DNA of 64,000 nt from Bin87 sp965116785 (GCA_965116785.1 OZ220731.1:868001-932000), one strand, 5' to 3'. Shown: positions 43,201 through 51,558, numbered from the stretch's first letter. The notes: generated by a model from the letters alone, not told the origin. Numbers and translations are program-made.

Positions 43201-43629
43201 CAGTCGCGAGTGCTCGTCAAACTTAGTGACGAAAAATGGACGGCCCAACGGCACGTCGGAAATCCCGAACGGGGCCCCAACCTGTACGAAGGGCAGCGTG
43301 GGCAGCATCTTGGCGTAGCGTTCCTGGCCCCGCCGAAGATAGCTCACGTTGTCGTCGATGATCTTCTCAATGTCAGTGCGCAGCGAGGTGTAGTCCTCGG
43401 GACCCAGCGGGCGGTTGCGCACGACGATCTGGGTGTTGATCACGGTGGCCGAGGTGACCGCCAGCGAGTGCCGCAGGCCCGCCTCGGCCAGTCCCTGCGA
43501 ATACATCGCGCCCAGCGCCATGATCGTTACCGCAGCGAGGACGCCGAAGGCGGTGACCGCGAGCAAACCCCATGCGGAACGCAGCCGCCGGGGCAACAGC
43601 CAGAGCAGCAGGGCGAAATTACGGTTCAA
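40234..43629 (-). CDS. Giant FtsX/MacB-type ABC permease (paralogue)
   Basis: An 1131-residue protein with the same plan as the next gene: N-terminal helix (about 18-43), a large outside domain, an FtsX unit with ARSAESSMLRSRGASIGQV, several helices, a second outside domain and a C-terminal unit with REQRVDMSVGAALGIPQWQR. The two genes are separated by 6 bases and probably form a heterodimer. The ATPase is missing from the cluster. The start at 43629 gives a typical short cytoplasmic tail before the first helix. Confidence 0.88.
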   Translation of the reverse strand: MNRNFALLLWLLPRRLRSAWGLLAVTAFGVLAAVTIMALGAMYSQGLAEAGLRHSLAVTSATVINTQIVVRNRPLGPEDYTSLRTDIEKIIDDNVSYLRRGQERYAKMLPTLPFVQVGAPFGISDVPLGRPFFVTKFDEHSRLVEGRWPSASVGSDPTSCVNLVDGCPRIEGVLGYDTSRLMGWGVGKEAWLVVFPGNEDEPAEYIGVEIVGIAEPNDPREEYWMGSADHFRMGDWEGRPVAPIFVHEQAFFDGIGEQFPTLVGDYGWFLYINPDVITASTVQQTRDDLTGLETDINSRFPRSYVLTGLENSRGTGLLATYQRELTLARAPLILFISLVVVVILYFLALAVGLLAGARSAESSMLRSRGASIGQVGGLLAVGEGLIVVAATLIGPLLAWGIGSLLLVETINPAARAGAGEAPLDVSLSWQMYVMGAVGGLLSLAVLTVAGGSLARLGILDFLRARARPPSAPWLQRYYIDVIAVVALAVLVWQIRQRGGFVEAELTGRGPALDPSLLLAPAAALLTLAFLLLRALPWLMTGTAWLCQQVAPAWVSLSLRRMARHPLPYASLTVVVTLAAALGVFAGTFQTTLARSEADQANHRVGGDITLGGTSFIGRTEQERIGQLKAIDGVEAVSPIIRELVGFIDGPFQRGTVIGVDPLTIGQVSWWRDDFADGEPRPLDSLVAPLRRTLSPETAGVVIPKDAERIGVWVRRDDAPTVGAAVPLPSYRLWMRVGNERGRYRNLELGMLSQHQAGWHHLIAPMPEESSIVSADDQWRVVSIFISGDSFARTPPGGLSFDGITVYGPGFPQGGQVIEGFEEIGAWVPLPQAGNVADRTERTPDAAHTGDTGLSIAWEEPLGRSPRGLVIPPAALPLPGITGPGFIPDQTVRITVDGYLVPVRVTSTVNHFPTLDTRRSFVVVSVHELRAWLNQAPGAQPITPDEWWFDVAEGAERERVAAEILDVGYRLSFLRDRDEAVDLATRNPLAGGAWDALTGIGLAALALAVALALCAHAAVAVREQRVDMSVGAALGIPQWQRIAGLALERVIIGILGIVVGGLAGWGLARWTLGELAGNASGGAVTPPIVFVAEGPWLVATFLCLVVAAIAAIGLAGAVARRLRPPEVLREAE

Positions 43630-43675
43630 GGCGCGATGTTCCGGCGCGAACGCCTGCGCTCACGGACAACCACGC

Positions 43676-44791
43676 TCACCGGTTTTCGGCGGCCACCCGC
43701 TCACGCACCAGTGGCAACAGGTCTTGAGCCGCCCGCTGGCACTCCTCGACGTGGGGGAAGCCGCTCAGGATGAACTCGTCGATGCCCAGGCGCCAGTAGT
43801 CCAGCAGTTCGTCGGCCACCTGTTCCGGAGTGCCCACCAGTGCGCTACCGCAGTTGACCCGGACCTCGGAAAGGCCATTCCACAGGTGCCTCCCAAGTCG
43901 ATGGTCCTCGGCTTCGCGAGCCTGGGCCTGCTGGCCGACCATGGGCGTGCCGACGATGGCAGACTGGCGCTGCGCCTTGACCTCAGGCGCGGCGTCGGCG
44001 ATGAGACCACGCGCCGATTGCCACGCATCCTCCTCGTCGTCTCGGATCACCAGGTGGGTGCGGAGTCCCAGCGTCAGCGGGCGGCCGGCGCCGGCGAACT
44101 GCTGTTTCAGATCGGCGACGCGCTGAGCGGTGTCCTCCAATGGCTCGATCCAGCCCAGGTGCACATCGGCCTGGCGAGCGGAGAGCCCCAGCGCCCGCGG
44201 GGATGCGCCACCGAGGTAAAACTTGGGGCCGTCCTGGCCCGGGGCGGGGGCGCAGTACGCATCGGCAAGCCGGTAGAAGTCGCCGGAATACGTTACGGGC
44301 TGGGGGTCTTGCCACAAGGCGCGGCAGGCCTGGATGAATTCCTCGGCCCGCTCGTACCGTGTCGCGTGGTCGCTGACCTCGCCGACCCGTTCGAAGTCAT
44401 TCTGGATGCCTCCGGGCACAATGTTGATGTCCAGCCGTCCACCCGATATCTGGTGGAGCGCGGCGGCCATCTGGGCGAACAAACCGAGCGCGATGAATCC
44501 GGGCCGCACCGCAACGAGAAAGCGAATCCTGGATGTCACCGCCGCCAACGCAGTCGCCGTGGTCCAGGTCTCCGCCAGCGGCGCGTCTTCTGAGAACAGT
44601 CCGTTGGCGAAGCGAGTGGGAATGAGCATCGAGTAGAAGCCGCACTCCTCCGCAGTTTCCGCCACCTGCCTCAGGTAGTCGAACGTAGGCGGGCGGTCCG
44701 CGCGGACCGTTCCGGCGCGCGCTCCGTCACCGTCAATGGGAACAAACCAGTCGAAACGCGGTTCGGGACGTGGTCCGTTGGTAGTAGCCAT
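43676..44791 (-). CDS. LLM-class flavin-dependent monooxygenase (SsuD-like)
   Basis: This 371-residue TIM-barrel protein starts with FDWFVPIDGDG, then LIPTRFANG, RIRFLVAVRPGFIALGLFAQ and GRLDINIVPGG, the pattern of FMNH2-dependent alkanesulfonate monooxygenase SsuD and relatives. SsuD releases sulfite from alkanesulfonates; relatives act on sulfones or other substrates. YLGGASPRALGLSARQADVHLGW supports the assignment. A promoter lies at 44834-44863. The two giant permeases follow 46 bases downstream and may share the transcript. No Ssu transporter is present. Confidence 0.87.
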   Translation of the reverse strand: MATTNGPRPEPRFDWFVPIDGDGARAGTVRADRPPTFDYLRQVAETAEECGFYSMLIPTRFANGLFSEDAPLAETWTTATALAAVTSRIRFLVAVRPGFIALGLFAQMAAALHQISGGRLDINIVPGGIQNDFERVGEVSDHATRYERAEEFIQACRALWQDPQPVTYSGDFYRLADAYCAPAPGQDGPKFYLGGASPRALGLSARQADVHLGWIEPLEDTAQRVADLKQQFAGAGRPLTLGLRTHLVIRDDEEDAWQSARGLIADAAPEVKAQRQSAIVGTPMVGQQAQAREAEDHRLGRHLWNGLSEVRVNCGSALVGTPEQVADELLDYWRLGIDEFILSGFPHVEECQRAAQDLLPLVRERVAAENR

Positions 44792-44833
44792 ACATCACCG
44801 GTGGATTTTGGGATCGGTCAGACAACGGGCGAC

Positions 44834-44863
44834 ATCGTACAAGTTCCGTTCACCGACGGTCAA
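44834..44863 (-). promoter_or_regulatory. Sigma-70-type promoter of the SsuD-like gene
   Basis: On the minus strand TTGACC (44863-44858), an 18-base spacer and TACGAT (44839-44834), 43 bases before the start at 44791. Confidence 0.5.
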
Positions 44864-44884
44864 TTTGGCCGATCGTCAGGACGG

Positions 44885-45892
44885 TTAGCCTTCGGTCTGC
44901 TCGGGCTCAGATCCGTCGTCGCCTTCAACTGCCGGTTGAGGCATGGGCGGATTGGGATTGGCCTCCATCTCGCGCTGGTACCACATGAACATGACGATGC
45001 CAGCGGCCAAAATGCTCATCATGTCCCCCGGCACCCAAAGAATGAGGCCACCAAAGCGCTGGTCCGAAAGATGCGAAAAGCCCTCCCACGGGCGTGGAAG
45101 TTCCTGGTATGCAGAGTAAATCAGCTCTTCCTGAAAAGTGATCCCAGCTCCAAGGAGCGTGTTGGGCAGCACGATCAGGCCCAGGTAAAGCACCCGTAGC
45201 CCGTAATGCAGGCGCGAACGGTGCGGCTTGGGGTCGATCACGATCCACCAGAACAGGAACCCGCTGGTCAGCATAGTTCCGTGCATCAACTCGTGGACCC
45301 AATCGTTGTGCACCGCCAGGTCGTGCGGGCCGGGGGCTTGCCAGATGAAGAGCAGTGCCAGGAACGTGACGGTGGTTAATACTGGGTTGGTGGCTTTGCC
45401 GTAAGCCCATCGAGCGGTGCGCGACCGCACCAGCCGGCGGACGATGTGCTGGCGAGCCCAGGTCGGCATCCCTCGCAGCATGGGCGTCAGCGGTGCGCCG
45501 AGCAGGATCAGCAAGGGTCCAACCATGCGAACCATCAGGTGTTGCACCTGGTGAACGGAGAAATAGTGCTCGGCCAGGGGTTCGATCGGGGATTGCAGGG
45601 CGGCGAACAGAACCAATATCCCCCCGAAAAAGCACGCCTTCTGCCACCCGTTGACCCGGTGGGTCGGGTTGGGCCAGTTGTTCAGCCCGTTGACGTATAG
45701 GTAAACCGCGCCCAGCAGGAACAGGCTGGGCACCGGGTTGGTCACGAACCCCCACGCCGTCGCCGGAGTTTGCCCGGGCGGGATCCCCTGATGGGCCGAT
45801 GCGATACCAAAGTTCAATGCTGCGCCGGCGGTTGCCGCCGCGACAGCTGCCAACGCCCAAAGACCCCACCTGCGGTTTAGAATCGCGGTCAC
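44885..45892 (-). CDS. ctaG: Cytochrome c oxidase assembly factor, caa3-type CtaG family
   Basis: A 335-residue membrane protein with about seven helices. HYFSVHQVQHLMVRMVGPLL, then HNDWVHELMHGTMLTSGFLFWW and LPNTLLGAGI match the caa3_CtaG family, which helps to build the haem-copper oxidase, probably by handling copper. The conserved histidines of both segments are present. The GTG start overlaps the upstream gene by 4 bases (GTGA). No cox structural genes lie in the window, so it is detached from the usual oxidase operon. The tail is acidic and Pro-rich. Confidence 0.85.
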   Translation of the reverse strand: MTAILNRRWGLWALAAVAAATAGAALNFGIASAHQGIPPGQTPATAWGFVTNPVPSLFLLGAVYLYVNGLNNWPNPTHRVNGWQKACFFGGILVLFAALQSPIEPLAEHYFSVHQVQHLMVRMVGPLLILLGAPLTPMLRGMPTWARQHIVRRLVRSRTARWAYGKATNPVLTTVTFLALLFIWQAPGPHDLAVHNDWVHELMHGTMLTSGFLFWWIVIDPKPHRSRLHYGLRVLYLGLIVLPNTLLGAGITFQEELIYSAYQELPRPWEGFSHLSDQRFGGLILWVPGDMMSILAAGIVMFMWYQREMEANPNPPMPQPAVEGDDGSEPEQTEG

Positions 45893-46461
45893 TGCGACGC
45901 ATCCCCGCGGGCGACGGACCGGGCTCTCTGGTTCTGCCGAATCCTCCAGGTCAGGTACCCGGCGCCGACAATCAGGACCACCGCAACACCGATGAACACG
46001 TACCCGGCCGCCGAGTCAGCAGTGGGCTGCGGAACGTCAAACACAAACGCATCGGCGCCGTGGGACCCGCCGGTTGGCGGTTCAATCAGGATGGTGGTTT
46101 CCCACCTGCCGGGGTCGAATTTCAGGGTAGCCGTGTATAACCCCGGGACGTTGGGGCTTAAAGCAATGTTTTCCCCGGTGTCTTCGCTACCGCTCCATGT
46201 CGTCAGAATGGTCACGGTGAGATCCTCTGCGGGTGCATCTGTGGCAGTCTCGGTAATCCGGATGAAAAACTGTACCGATTGCAACGACGGCAGGGTTTGA
46301 GCGTCGACCACCACAGTGTACGGACCGGCAACAGATTCGCTGCGCCGCGAGTCCTGCCCTACGATGTCCTGCCCCCAAACGGCGGGAGCCAGGATCCATG
46401 ACAATCCAACAGCCATGGCCACGATCAGGGCAGAAGATGTCAAGTGGCGGATGAGCGTCAT
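45889..46461 (-). CDS. Exported membrane-anchored protein (FixH/YtkA-like beta-sandwich)
   Basis: A 190-residue protein with an N-terminal signal sequence (about 8-30), an outside beta-sandwich domain (AGPYTVVVDAQTLP, then NVPGLYTATLKFDPGRWETTI) and a C-terminal membrane helix (about 153-173) followed by a short Arg-rich cytoplasmic tail. The domain resembles FixH/YtkA proteins found with copper and oxidase assembly factors. It overlaps ctaG, so the two are translated together and probably function together in oxidase maturation. Family call is tentative because there are few signature residues. Confidence 0.65.
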   Translation of the reverse strand: MTLIRHLTSSALIVAMAVGLSWILAPAVWGQDIVGQDSRRSESVAGPYTVVVDAQTLPSLQSVQFFIRITETATDAPAEDLTVTILTTWSGSEDTGENIALSPNVPGLYTATLKFDPGRWETTILIEPPTGGSHGADAFVFDVPQPTADSAAGYVFIGVAVVLIVGAGYLTWRIRQNQRARSVARGDASQ

Positions 46462-46470
46462 GGGTCACCA

Positions 46471-46506
46471 AAAATGGAGGAGCGAAACATTCCGCTCCTC
46501 CATTTT
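46471..46506 (-). terminator. Intrinsic terminator of the tandem ferredoxin-fold gene
   Basis: A perfect 14-bp stem (AAAATGGAGGAGCG with its complement) closes an 8-base loop and runs into TTTTT on the minus strand. It separates the gene ending at 46530 from the ctaG pair. Confidence 0.8.
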
Positions 46507-46529
46507 ACGCTACGCGTCGTGCGGCGGCG

Positions 46530-47189
46530 TTACGGCTGGAAAGTCTTGCGCCAAATCCCGGGTGAACCCGCGGCATGGGTCATGACGTCGCGCATGCGTC
46601 CGTTGTCCGGATGCGCCTCTCGCTGCTCCAGCCAGGCTGCGGTGGACGACACCTCGGGGTTCTCGAATTCGTAGACCGTGGCGTACGCCGGCTCGCCGCG
46701 AACCGACTTCCAGCGGCGCCCGCGAATGCAGCCGGGGACCTTCTCGTAGTTGGGGACGTAAACCGTGGAGTACCAGTTGTTCCACTCGGCATCGCTGGCG
46801 TCGGGAACGTCCATGCGTCCAATCTGGAGGGCGGGGGACATGTCAGCATTGGCCAGCGCGTCACTCAGGTCCGTGGGGTGGATCATCTGGTAGACGTTGT
46901 TGATGACCGTGGTCGCCACCGCGCGGGGGCCGACTCGCTGGCCCCAGGGCGTGGGCGGTCGGTTCTTGAACGCGTCGGTGTTGATGACGTCTGCCGATTC
47001 CAGCTCATACATCGCCAGGTGCTTGGGGCCGCTGCTGGTGGCTTCGTATCTGGCCGCGTTGAGTACGCCGGGCACGGACAGGAGTTCCTGCAGGTGCTCG
47101 GTGTTGTACCACTGGTTGAATTCTTCCTCGACGTCTGCGGGAACTTCGCACCAGACCATCATCAGGCCGGTGCCGCGCTTCTTGGGCAT
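46530..47189 (-). CDS. Tandem dimeric alpha/beta-barrel protein (EthD-like)
   Basis: A 219-residue two-repeat protein similar in plan to that at 27749-28405. The repeats begin PADVEEEFNQWYNTEHLQEL and DASDAEWNNWYSTVYVPNY, each followed by a strand with Arg-Tyr or Arg-Arg and a strand with AMYE / TVYE. The second repeat is more diverged, with the His of the first lost. ATG at 47189 has GGAGG upstream; the longer frame runs into the promoter region and is rejected. It lies divergent to the CoA-transferase at 47434. A role in degradation as a small isomerase, monooxygenase or accessory is possible but unproven. Confidence 0.72.
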   Translation of the reverse strand: MPKKRGTGLMMVWCEVPADVEEEFNQWYNTEHLQELLSVPGVLNAARYEATSSGPKHLAMYELESADVINTDAFKNRPPTPWGQRVGPRAVATTVINNVYQMIHPTDLSDALANADMSPALQIGRMDVPDASDAEWNNWYSTVYVPNYEKVPGCIRGRRWKSVRGEPAYATVYEFENPEVSSTAAWLEQREAHPDNGRMRDVMTHAAGSPGIWRKTFQP

Positions 47190-47433
47190 AGTGGGCCTCC
47201 TTCGGATAGGAATCGTGAGCCGATTGTGCGTGCACAAGTCTAACATAGGGATGGTCGACATTCAGGAACGGCGGCCGACCTGACAAGGACTTTTCGGCCG
47301 CATGTGCTCGCAACCGTCCTCGGAAAGGTTGCATTCACATCCTGCGCTTTAGCGGGACGGCTCCGACCAGAGGGGAAGCCGGCCGGCGCTGTGATAACAT
47401 TGCAGCAATCCACCTCCGAACCTCCCTGAAGCC

Positions 47434-48639
47434 ATGACGTATTCCCTTCTGTCCGGCCTGCGCGTTCTCGAAATCGGCTCGATGATTTCCGCGCCCTACT
47501 GCGGCAAGCTTCTCGCCGATGCCGGCGCCAATGTGGTCAAGCTGGAGCCGCCCGGAACCGGAGAGGATGCGCGGCGTTACGGGCCATGGCCCGACGATGT
47601 GCCTCACCCCGAGCGCAGCGGGCTTTACCTCTATCTCAACGCCAACAAGGCAGGGATAACCGCCAACCTGGAGACACCGACCGGCCGGGCAATTCTGCGT
47701 GGGTTGGCCTCAAAGTCGGACGTGGTGGTACACAACGTTCCGCCGTCTGACATGGACCGATTGGGCCTGGACTACGACTTGCTTGCCGATGGGCATCCGC
47801 AACTGGTCATGGCCAGCATCAGCCCCTGGGGTCTGTCCGGCCCGTGGCGAGATTACAAGGGCTACGACATCAACCTGGCGGCCGCCGGCGGCATATGCGA
47901 GGGGCTGGGAGAAGCTGAAAGGGAGCCGTTGACCTTCGGCACTCCGGAGGTTGGGTATTTCGCCGGTATGGCAGCGGCGTCCTCGATTGTGATGGCGCTG
48001 CTGGGTCGCGACACCTACGGTGGCCAGCATATCGACATCGCCGAAGCGGAGACCATGGCCGGCCTCTACAACGGCCCGGAAGCCCTGATGGCGGTTTACG
48101 AGTGGCGCGTCACCCGGCGCACCGGGCACCACGCCCTGGATTTCCCGTATCCCAACTGCATCCTGCGCTGCAAGGATGGCCACATCTTTGTGGGTTCGCC
48201 GGAGGGACGCCAGTGGCGGCGGCTGCTGGAGATCATGGGCACCCCGGAGTGGTCGCAGGAGCAACGGTTGCGCAACCGCACCACCATGAACAATCTCTAC
48301 GCCGACGAGGTGGACGGGTACGTCGAGGCCTGGCTGGCTGATTACACCAAGGCGGAACTGCTGGGGATCGCCCTGGAAAACCGCATCCCGCTGGCGCCGG
48401 TGCGCACCTATGAGGAAGTGCGGTCCGACCCGTCGCTCGAAGACCTGTTCGTGGTTATCGAACGGGACGACACCGGCCCAGTGGCCTACCCCGGTACGCC
48501 GTATCGATTGTTTGACGCCGAAGAGGCCGCGCCCAAACCGGCGCCCACGTTGGGGCAGGACAACCGCTCCATCCTGTGCGACGAGCTGGGCTACTCCGCT
48601 CCGGATCTGGTGAAGCTGTACCAGACCGGGATAATCTGA
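47434..48639 (+). CDS. CaiB/BaiF-family protein lacking the catalytic aspartate
   Basis: A 401-residue class III CoA-transferase-fold protein (RVLEIGSMISAPYCGKLLAD, then GLDYDLLADGHPQLVMASIS). Aligned from the conserved helix (GMAAASSIVMAL) back, the residue at the catalytic position is Gly174 (EVGYFAG) where the other two copies here have Asp. It is therefore either inactive alone or the non-catalytic partner in a heteromeric enzyme. A catalytic copy lies 335 bases downstream on the same strand with only a small membrane gene between. Alternatively it may use a different residue. Confidence 0.87.
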   Translation: MTYSLLSGLRVLEIGSMISAPYCGKLLADAGANVVKLEPPGTGEDARRYGPWPDDVPHPERSGLYLYLNANKAGITANLETPTGRAILRGLASKSDVVVHNVPPSDMDRLGLDYDLLADGHPQLVMASISPWGLSGPWRDYKGYDINLAAAGGICEGLGEAEREPLTFGTPEVGYFAGMAAASSIVMALLGRDTYGGQHIDIAEAETMAGLYNGPEALMAVYEWRVTRRTGHHALDFPYPNCILRCKDGHIFVGSPEGRQWRRLLEIMGTPEWSQEQRLRNRTTMNNLYADEVDGYVEAWLADYTKAELLGIALENRIPLAPVRTYEEVRSDPSLEDLFVVIERDDTGPVAYPGTPYRLFDAEEAAPKPAPTLGQDNRSILCDELGYSAPDLVKLYQTGII

Positions 48640-48703
48640 ACGCCGCCCCCGAGACAGCGATTTTGGGAACCCGCAGTCGGCCGGTTTTTGCCGCGTGCCC
48701 TCC

Positions 48704-48964
48704 ATGTTGATCCGGATCGCGATCGCCTGCGTGGTTGTGTTCCTGGGCAGCTGCCTCATCGCCCGGCAGCTGGCGATGAGCAAGAACCACCGGCCCGAGA
48801 TAATAATCATCGCCGGTATCATCGTGGGGGCGATCTGCTTCGGATTGCTCTGGACGTTGAGCCTGGTCTATGGCGGGGGATATACGAAGATTGCGGCCGC
48901 CGCGCTGTTGTCCGTCATGCCGGCGCTGGCCGCGTGGATCGTCCCGCCTCGTGAACAAAAGTGA
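48704..48964 (+). CDS. Small membrane protein (about 86 residues)
   Basis: A short ORF with three hydrophobic segments (about 3-18, 32-52, 58-78) and a charged loop SKNHRPE. It lies between the two CoA-transferases on the same strand, 10 bases before the second. The start is ATG 48704 or GTG 48695; neither has a strong ribosome site. No family is recognised. The conserved-looking alternation of helices and loops supports a real gene. Confidence 0.6.
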   Translation: MLIRIAIACVVVFLGSCLIARQLAMSKNHRPEIIIIAGIIVGAICFGLLWTLSLVYGGGYTKIAAAALLSVMPALAAWIVPPREQK

Positions 48965-48973
48965 CTGCGCAAC

Positions 48974-50227
48974 ATGGTTGAACAAATGAACAGCAACGGG
49001 CTTCGTGCGGACGACCATCCTGGTGTGCTGAACGGCTACCGGGTCCTCGACTTCGGCTGGGTGCTGGCCGGTGCGCTTCCGGGCATGGTCCTGGCGGACA
49101 TGGGGGCCGAGGTAATCAAGGTCGAGACCCGGCAGCGCCTGGACTATATGCGAATGGGTCGTCCCATAGTTGGCGATCAGCCCGACCCGGAGCAGAACCC
49201 GATGTTTCACAACGTGAACCGGGGCAAGCTCAGCGTTACCCTGAACATCAGTGAGTCGGAAGCCGTGGAGTTGGCCAAAGGACTGGCCTCGCGCTGCGAC
49301 GTGGTGATCGAGAATTTCTCGCCCGGGGTCATGGACCGGTTGGGTCTCGGTTACGAGGCGTTGCGCGCCGTCAAGCCGGACATCATCATGGCGTCTATCT
49401 CGTCAACCGGACAGGAGGGGCCGCTCCGTGATCTGCGCGCCTACGCCCCGTCCATCGGCTCATTGTCCGGCCTGGACAGCACCATGGGATACGAGGGCGG
49501 CGGCCCCCTGGGCTTGAAGCACGCTTTCGGGGATATTTGCGGGGCGTTGCACGCGGTTTTCGCCATTTCGTCCGCGCTGTATCACCGGAACCGCACCGCT
49601 CAGGGTCAGTACATCGACGTGTCCATGTTGCGGGCAACGGTGGTCACCCAGGGTGTGGGTCTGATGGAGCAGGCCCTGACCGGCCGTTCGCTCCGACCAC
49701 GCGGGAACTATGACCCGACCATGGCGCCGTACGGCAATTACCCATGCGCCGGCGAGGACCGATGGGTCTCGATCGCGGTCAAGTCGGAGGCCGAGTGGCA
49801 GGTTTTGGTGCGCGCCATGGGATCCCCGTCGTGGGCCGCCGATGTTCGCTTCAGCAGTCAATTCCGGCGCCAGCGCCACCGTCGTGAGCTCGACGCCCTG
49901 GTGTCCGAGTGGACCGGCCAACATGACGCCGAGGCCATAACGGCGCTTCTCCAATCGCACGGCGTGGCCTCTGCACCGGTGCTTGGCGCCGAGGAGAGGC
50001 TGTTCCACCCGCACTTTATGGAGCGGGGTCTGTACACCGACACGGAACACCCGGCGCTGGGAGCCGAGCCGGTGTTCAACCTTATGTGGAACCTCAGCAA
50101 GTCCCCATCCCGCGTGCGGCGTCACGCGCCGTTGCTGGGCGAACACAATCGCGAAGTGCTTTGCGGCTACCTGGGCTTGGACGAGAATGAGCTCACCGAG
50201 TTGGAAGAGCGGCGGGTGGTATATTAG
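48974..50227 (+). CDS. CaiB/BaiF class III CoA-transferase
   Basis: A 417-residue active-type enzyme: VLDFGWVLAGALPGMVLADMGAEVIKVE opens the fold (shown in part), and Asp187 in HAFGDICGALH is the catalytic residue. GLGYEALRAVKPDIIMASIS follows the family pattern. It probably transfers CoA between acids and could pair with the Asp-less copy at 47434-48639. A MaoC-type gene follows 32 bases downstream, consistent with acyl-CoA hydration after activation. Confidence 0.9.
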   Translation: MVEQMNSNGLRADDHPGVLNGYRVLDFGWVLAGALPGMVLADMGAEVIKVETRQRLDYMRMGRPIVGDQPDPEQNPMFHNVNRGKLSVTLNISESEAVELAKGLASRCDVVIENFSPGVMDRLGLGYEALRAVKPDIIMASISSTGQEGPLRDLRAYAPSIGSLSGLDSTMGYEGGGPLGLKHAFGDICGALHAVFAISSALYHRNRTAQGQYIDVSMLRATVVTQGVGLMEQALTGRSLRPRGNYDPTMAPYGNYPCAGEDRWVSIAVKSEAEWQVLVRAMGSPSWAADVRFSSQFRRQRHRRELDALVSEWTGQHDAEAITALLQSHGVASAPVLGAEERLFHPHFMERGLYTDTEHPALGAEPVFNLMWNLSKSPSRVRRHAPLLGEHNREVLCGYLGLDENELTELEERRVVY

Positions 50228-50259
50228 TTCGACACCGCGCCCACGATGAGGAACACGCC

Positions 50260-51495
50260 ATGACTCAGCAGCAGTCCCAGCAACAGGTTGTCGAAACCCT
50301 TCCGGAAGTTGAGGGCGGCATCTCCGACGAAGCCCTGGCCGCCGCCCGCGCCATGGTCGGCGTACGGATGCGAACCGAGCAGTATGTGCGTCAGGCCACA
50401 CTGGACACGATGCTCAACTTCGCAAACGGGATTGGCGACGCCAACCCGCTGTTTCGGGACCAGGAATACGCAGCCTATTCCAAGTACGGCAGCGTCGTGG
50501 GTCACCCGTGCGCACCGTACATGCGCCACTGGTCGGGACGCACCCGGTGGGGTCTTCCGGGGGTTCATGGGTTCTTTGCGGGGAACGACTGGGAGTTTTT
50601 CCGCGTGCTCAGGCCCGGCGACGCCGTGAACTGCGTGGAACGGGTCCTGGACGTCCAGGAGAAGCAAAGCGCCTATTCGGGCCGACTGGTCATCCAGTTC
50701 GTGGAAACCACGTACTCCAACCAGCGCGACGAGGTGGTCGCCCGCGTCGTCGGCTGGTGCACCCGCCACCAGCGGCGGGCGTCCCGCGAACGCGGCAAGT
50801 ATGCGGATGTGCCCAAGCGGCACGAATACACCGAAGAGGAACTGGCGCAAATCGACGAGCAGGTGCTGAACGAAACCGCCCGAGGGGGACAGCCTCGGTA
50901 TTGGGAGGACACCGAAATCGGAGAGGAGTTGCCCACGGTGGTGCGCGGCCCGCTGTCGCTCCAGGACGTGAGCGCCTTCCTGGTGGGTACCGGCCGTTCC
51001 AGCGCGCATGGAGTGCTGCTGCGGGAGGCGATGCGCCACCCCAATCACTTCTTCAGGAACCCGGAGTCCGGCGGCGGCTTGGAGTACACCGGCATCGGAC
51101 ATCTGCGCGACTCGGTCGCGGAGGCGGTGGGAGTCCCCGGCGCGTACGATTACGGCCCGCAAAGGGTGTCCTGGCTGGGAACCCTGATGACCAACTGGAT
51201 GGGTGACGACGCTTTCCTCAAGCGGCTCCGCGTGGAAACGAGGCGGTTCAACGTTTACGGCGACACCCAGTTCTGCAAGGGACGCGTCGCGCGCAAGTAC
51301 ATCCACCAGGGCAACGCGTTGGTGGACGTGGACATTTGGGCGGAGAACCAGCGTGGTGAGGTCACCGCGCCCGGGACGGCCACCGTGCTGCTGCCCTCCC
51401 GCGACCCGCATAATCCGTGGTTCACCGACGGCAGCCACCTGTCGCTGCGGGACACCCCGCTGCCGGAAGAGGCTCCACCGATTCTGCCCGTCTAG
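50260..51495 (+). CDS. MaoC-like acyl dehydratase, long two-domain form
   Basis: A 411-residue protein with two hot-dog domains, longer than the usual 330-350. The N-terminal one (about 45-180) has ANGIGDANPLFRDQEYAAYS and YGSVVGHPCAPYM; the C-terminal one (about 220-385) is diverged, with ARKYIHQGNALVDVDIWAEN. The first half fits a (R)-specific hydratase that acts on enoyl-CoA. It comes right after the CoA-transferase and probably belongs to the same pathway. The substrate is unknown. Confidence 0.82.
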   Translation: MTQQQSQQQVVETLPEVEGGISDEALAAARAMVGVRMRTEQYVRQATLDTMLNFANGIGDANPLFRDQEYAAYSKYGSVVGHPCAPYMRHWSGRTRWGLPGVHGFFAGNDWEFFRVLRPGDAVNCVERVLDVQEKQSAYSGRLVIQFVETTYSNQRDEVVARVVGWCTRHQRRASRERGKYADVPKRHEYTEEELAQIDEQVLNETARGGQPRYWEDTEIGEELPTVVRGPLSLQDVSAFLVGTGRSSAHGVLLREAMRHPNHFFRNPESGGGLEYTGIGHLRDSVAEAVGVPGAYDYGPQRVSWLGTLMTNWMGDDAFLKRLRVETRRFNVYGDTQFCKGRVARKYIHQGNALVDVDIWAENQRGEVTAPGTATVLLPSRDPHNPWFTDGSHLSLRDTPLPEEAPPILPV

Positions 51496-51558
51496 GCTGG
51501 CGCGCCAGTGATTGCGCCACAGCTTTGCCGTCGCGCAGCGCTGAGGATAATAACTGAC

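Noticed and set aside
47395..47405. TGATAACAT as -10 of the CoA-transferase at 47434
   Set aside because: Poor match and no -35; not supportable.
51497..51510. Palindrome CTGGCGCGCCAG between the MaoC and tyrS genes
   Set aside because: A loop-less palindrome in GC-rich DNA; no matching partner or regulator context.
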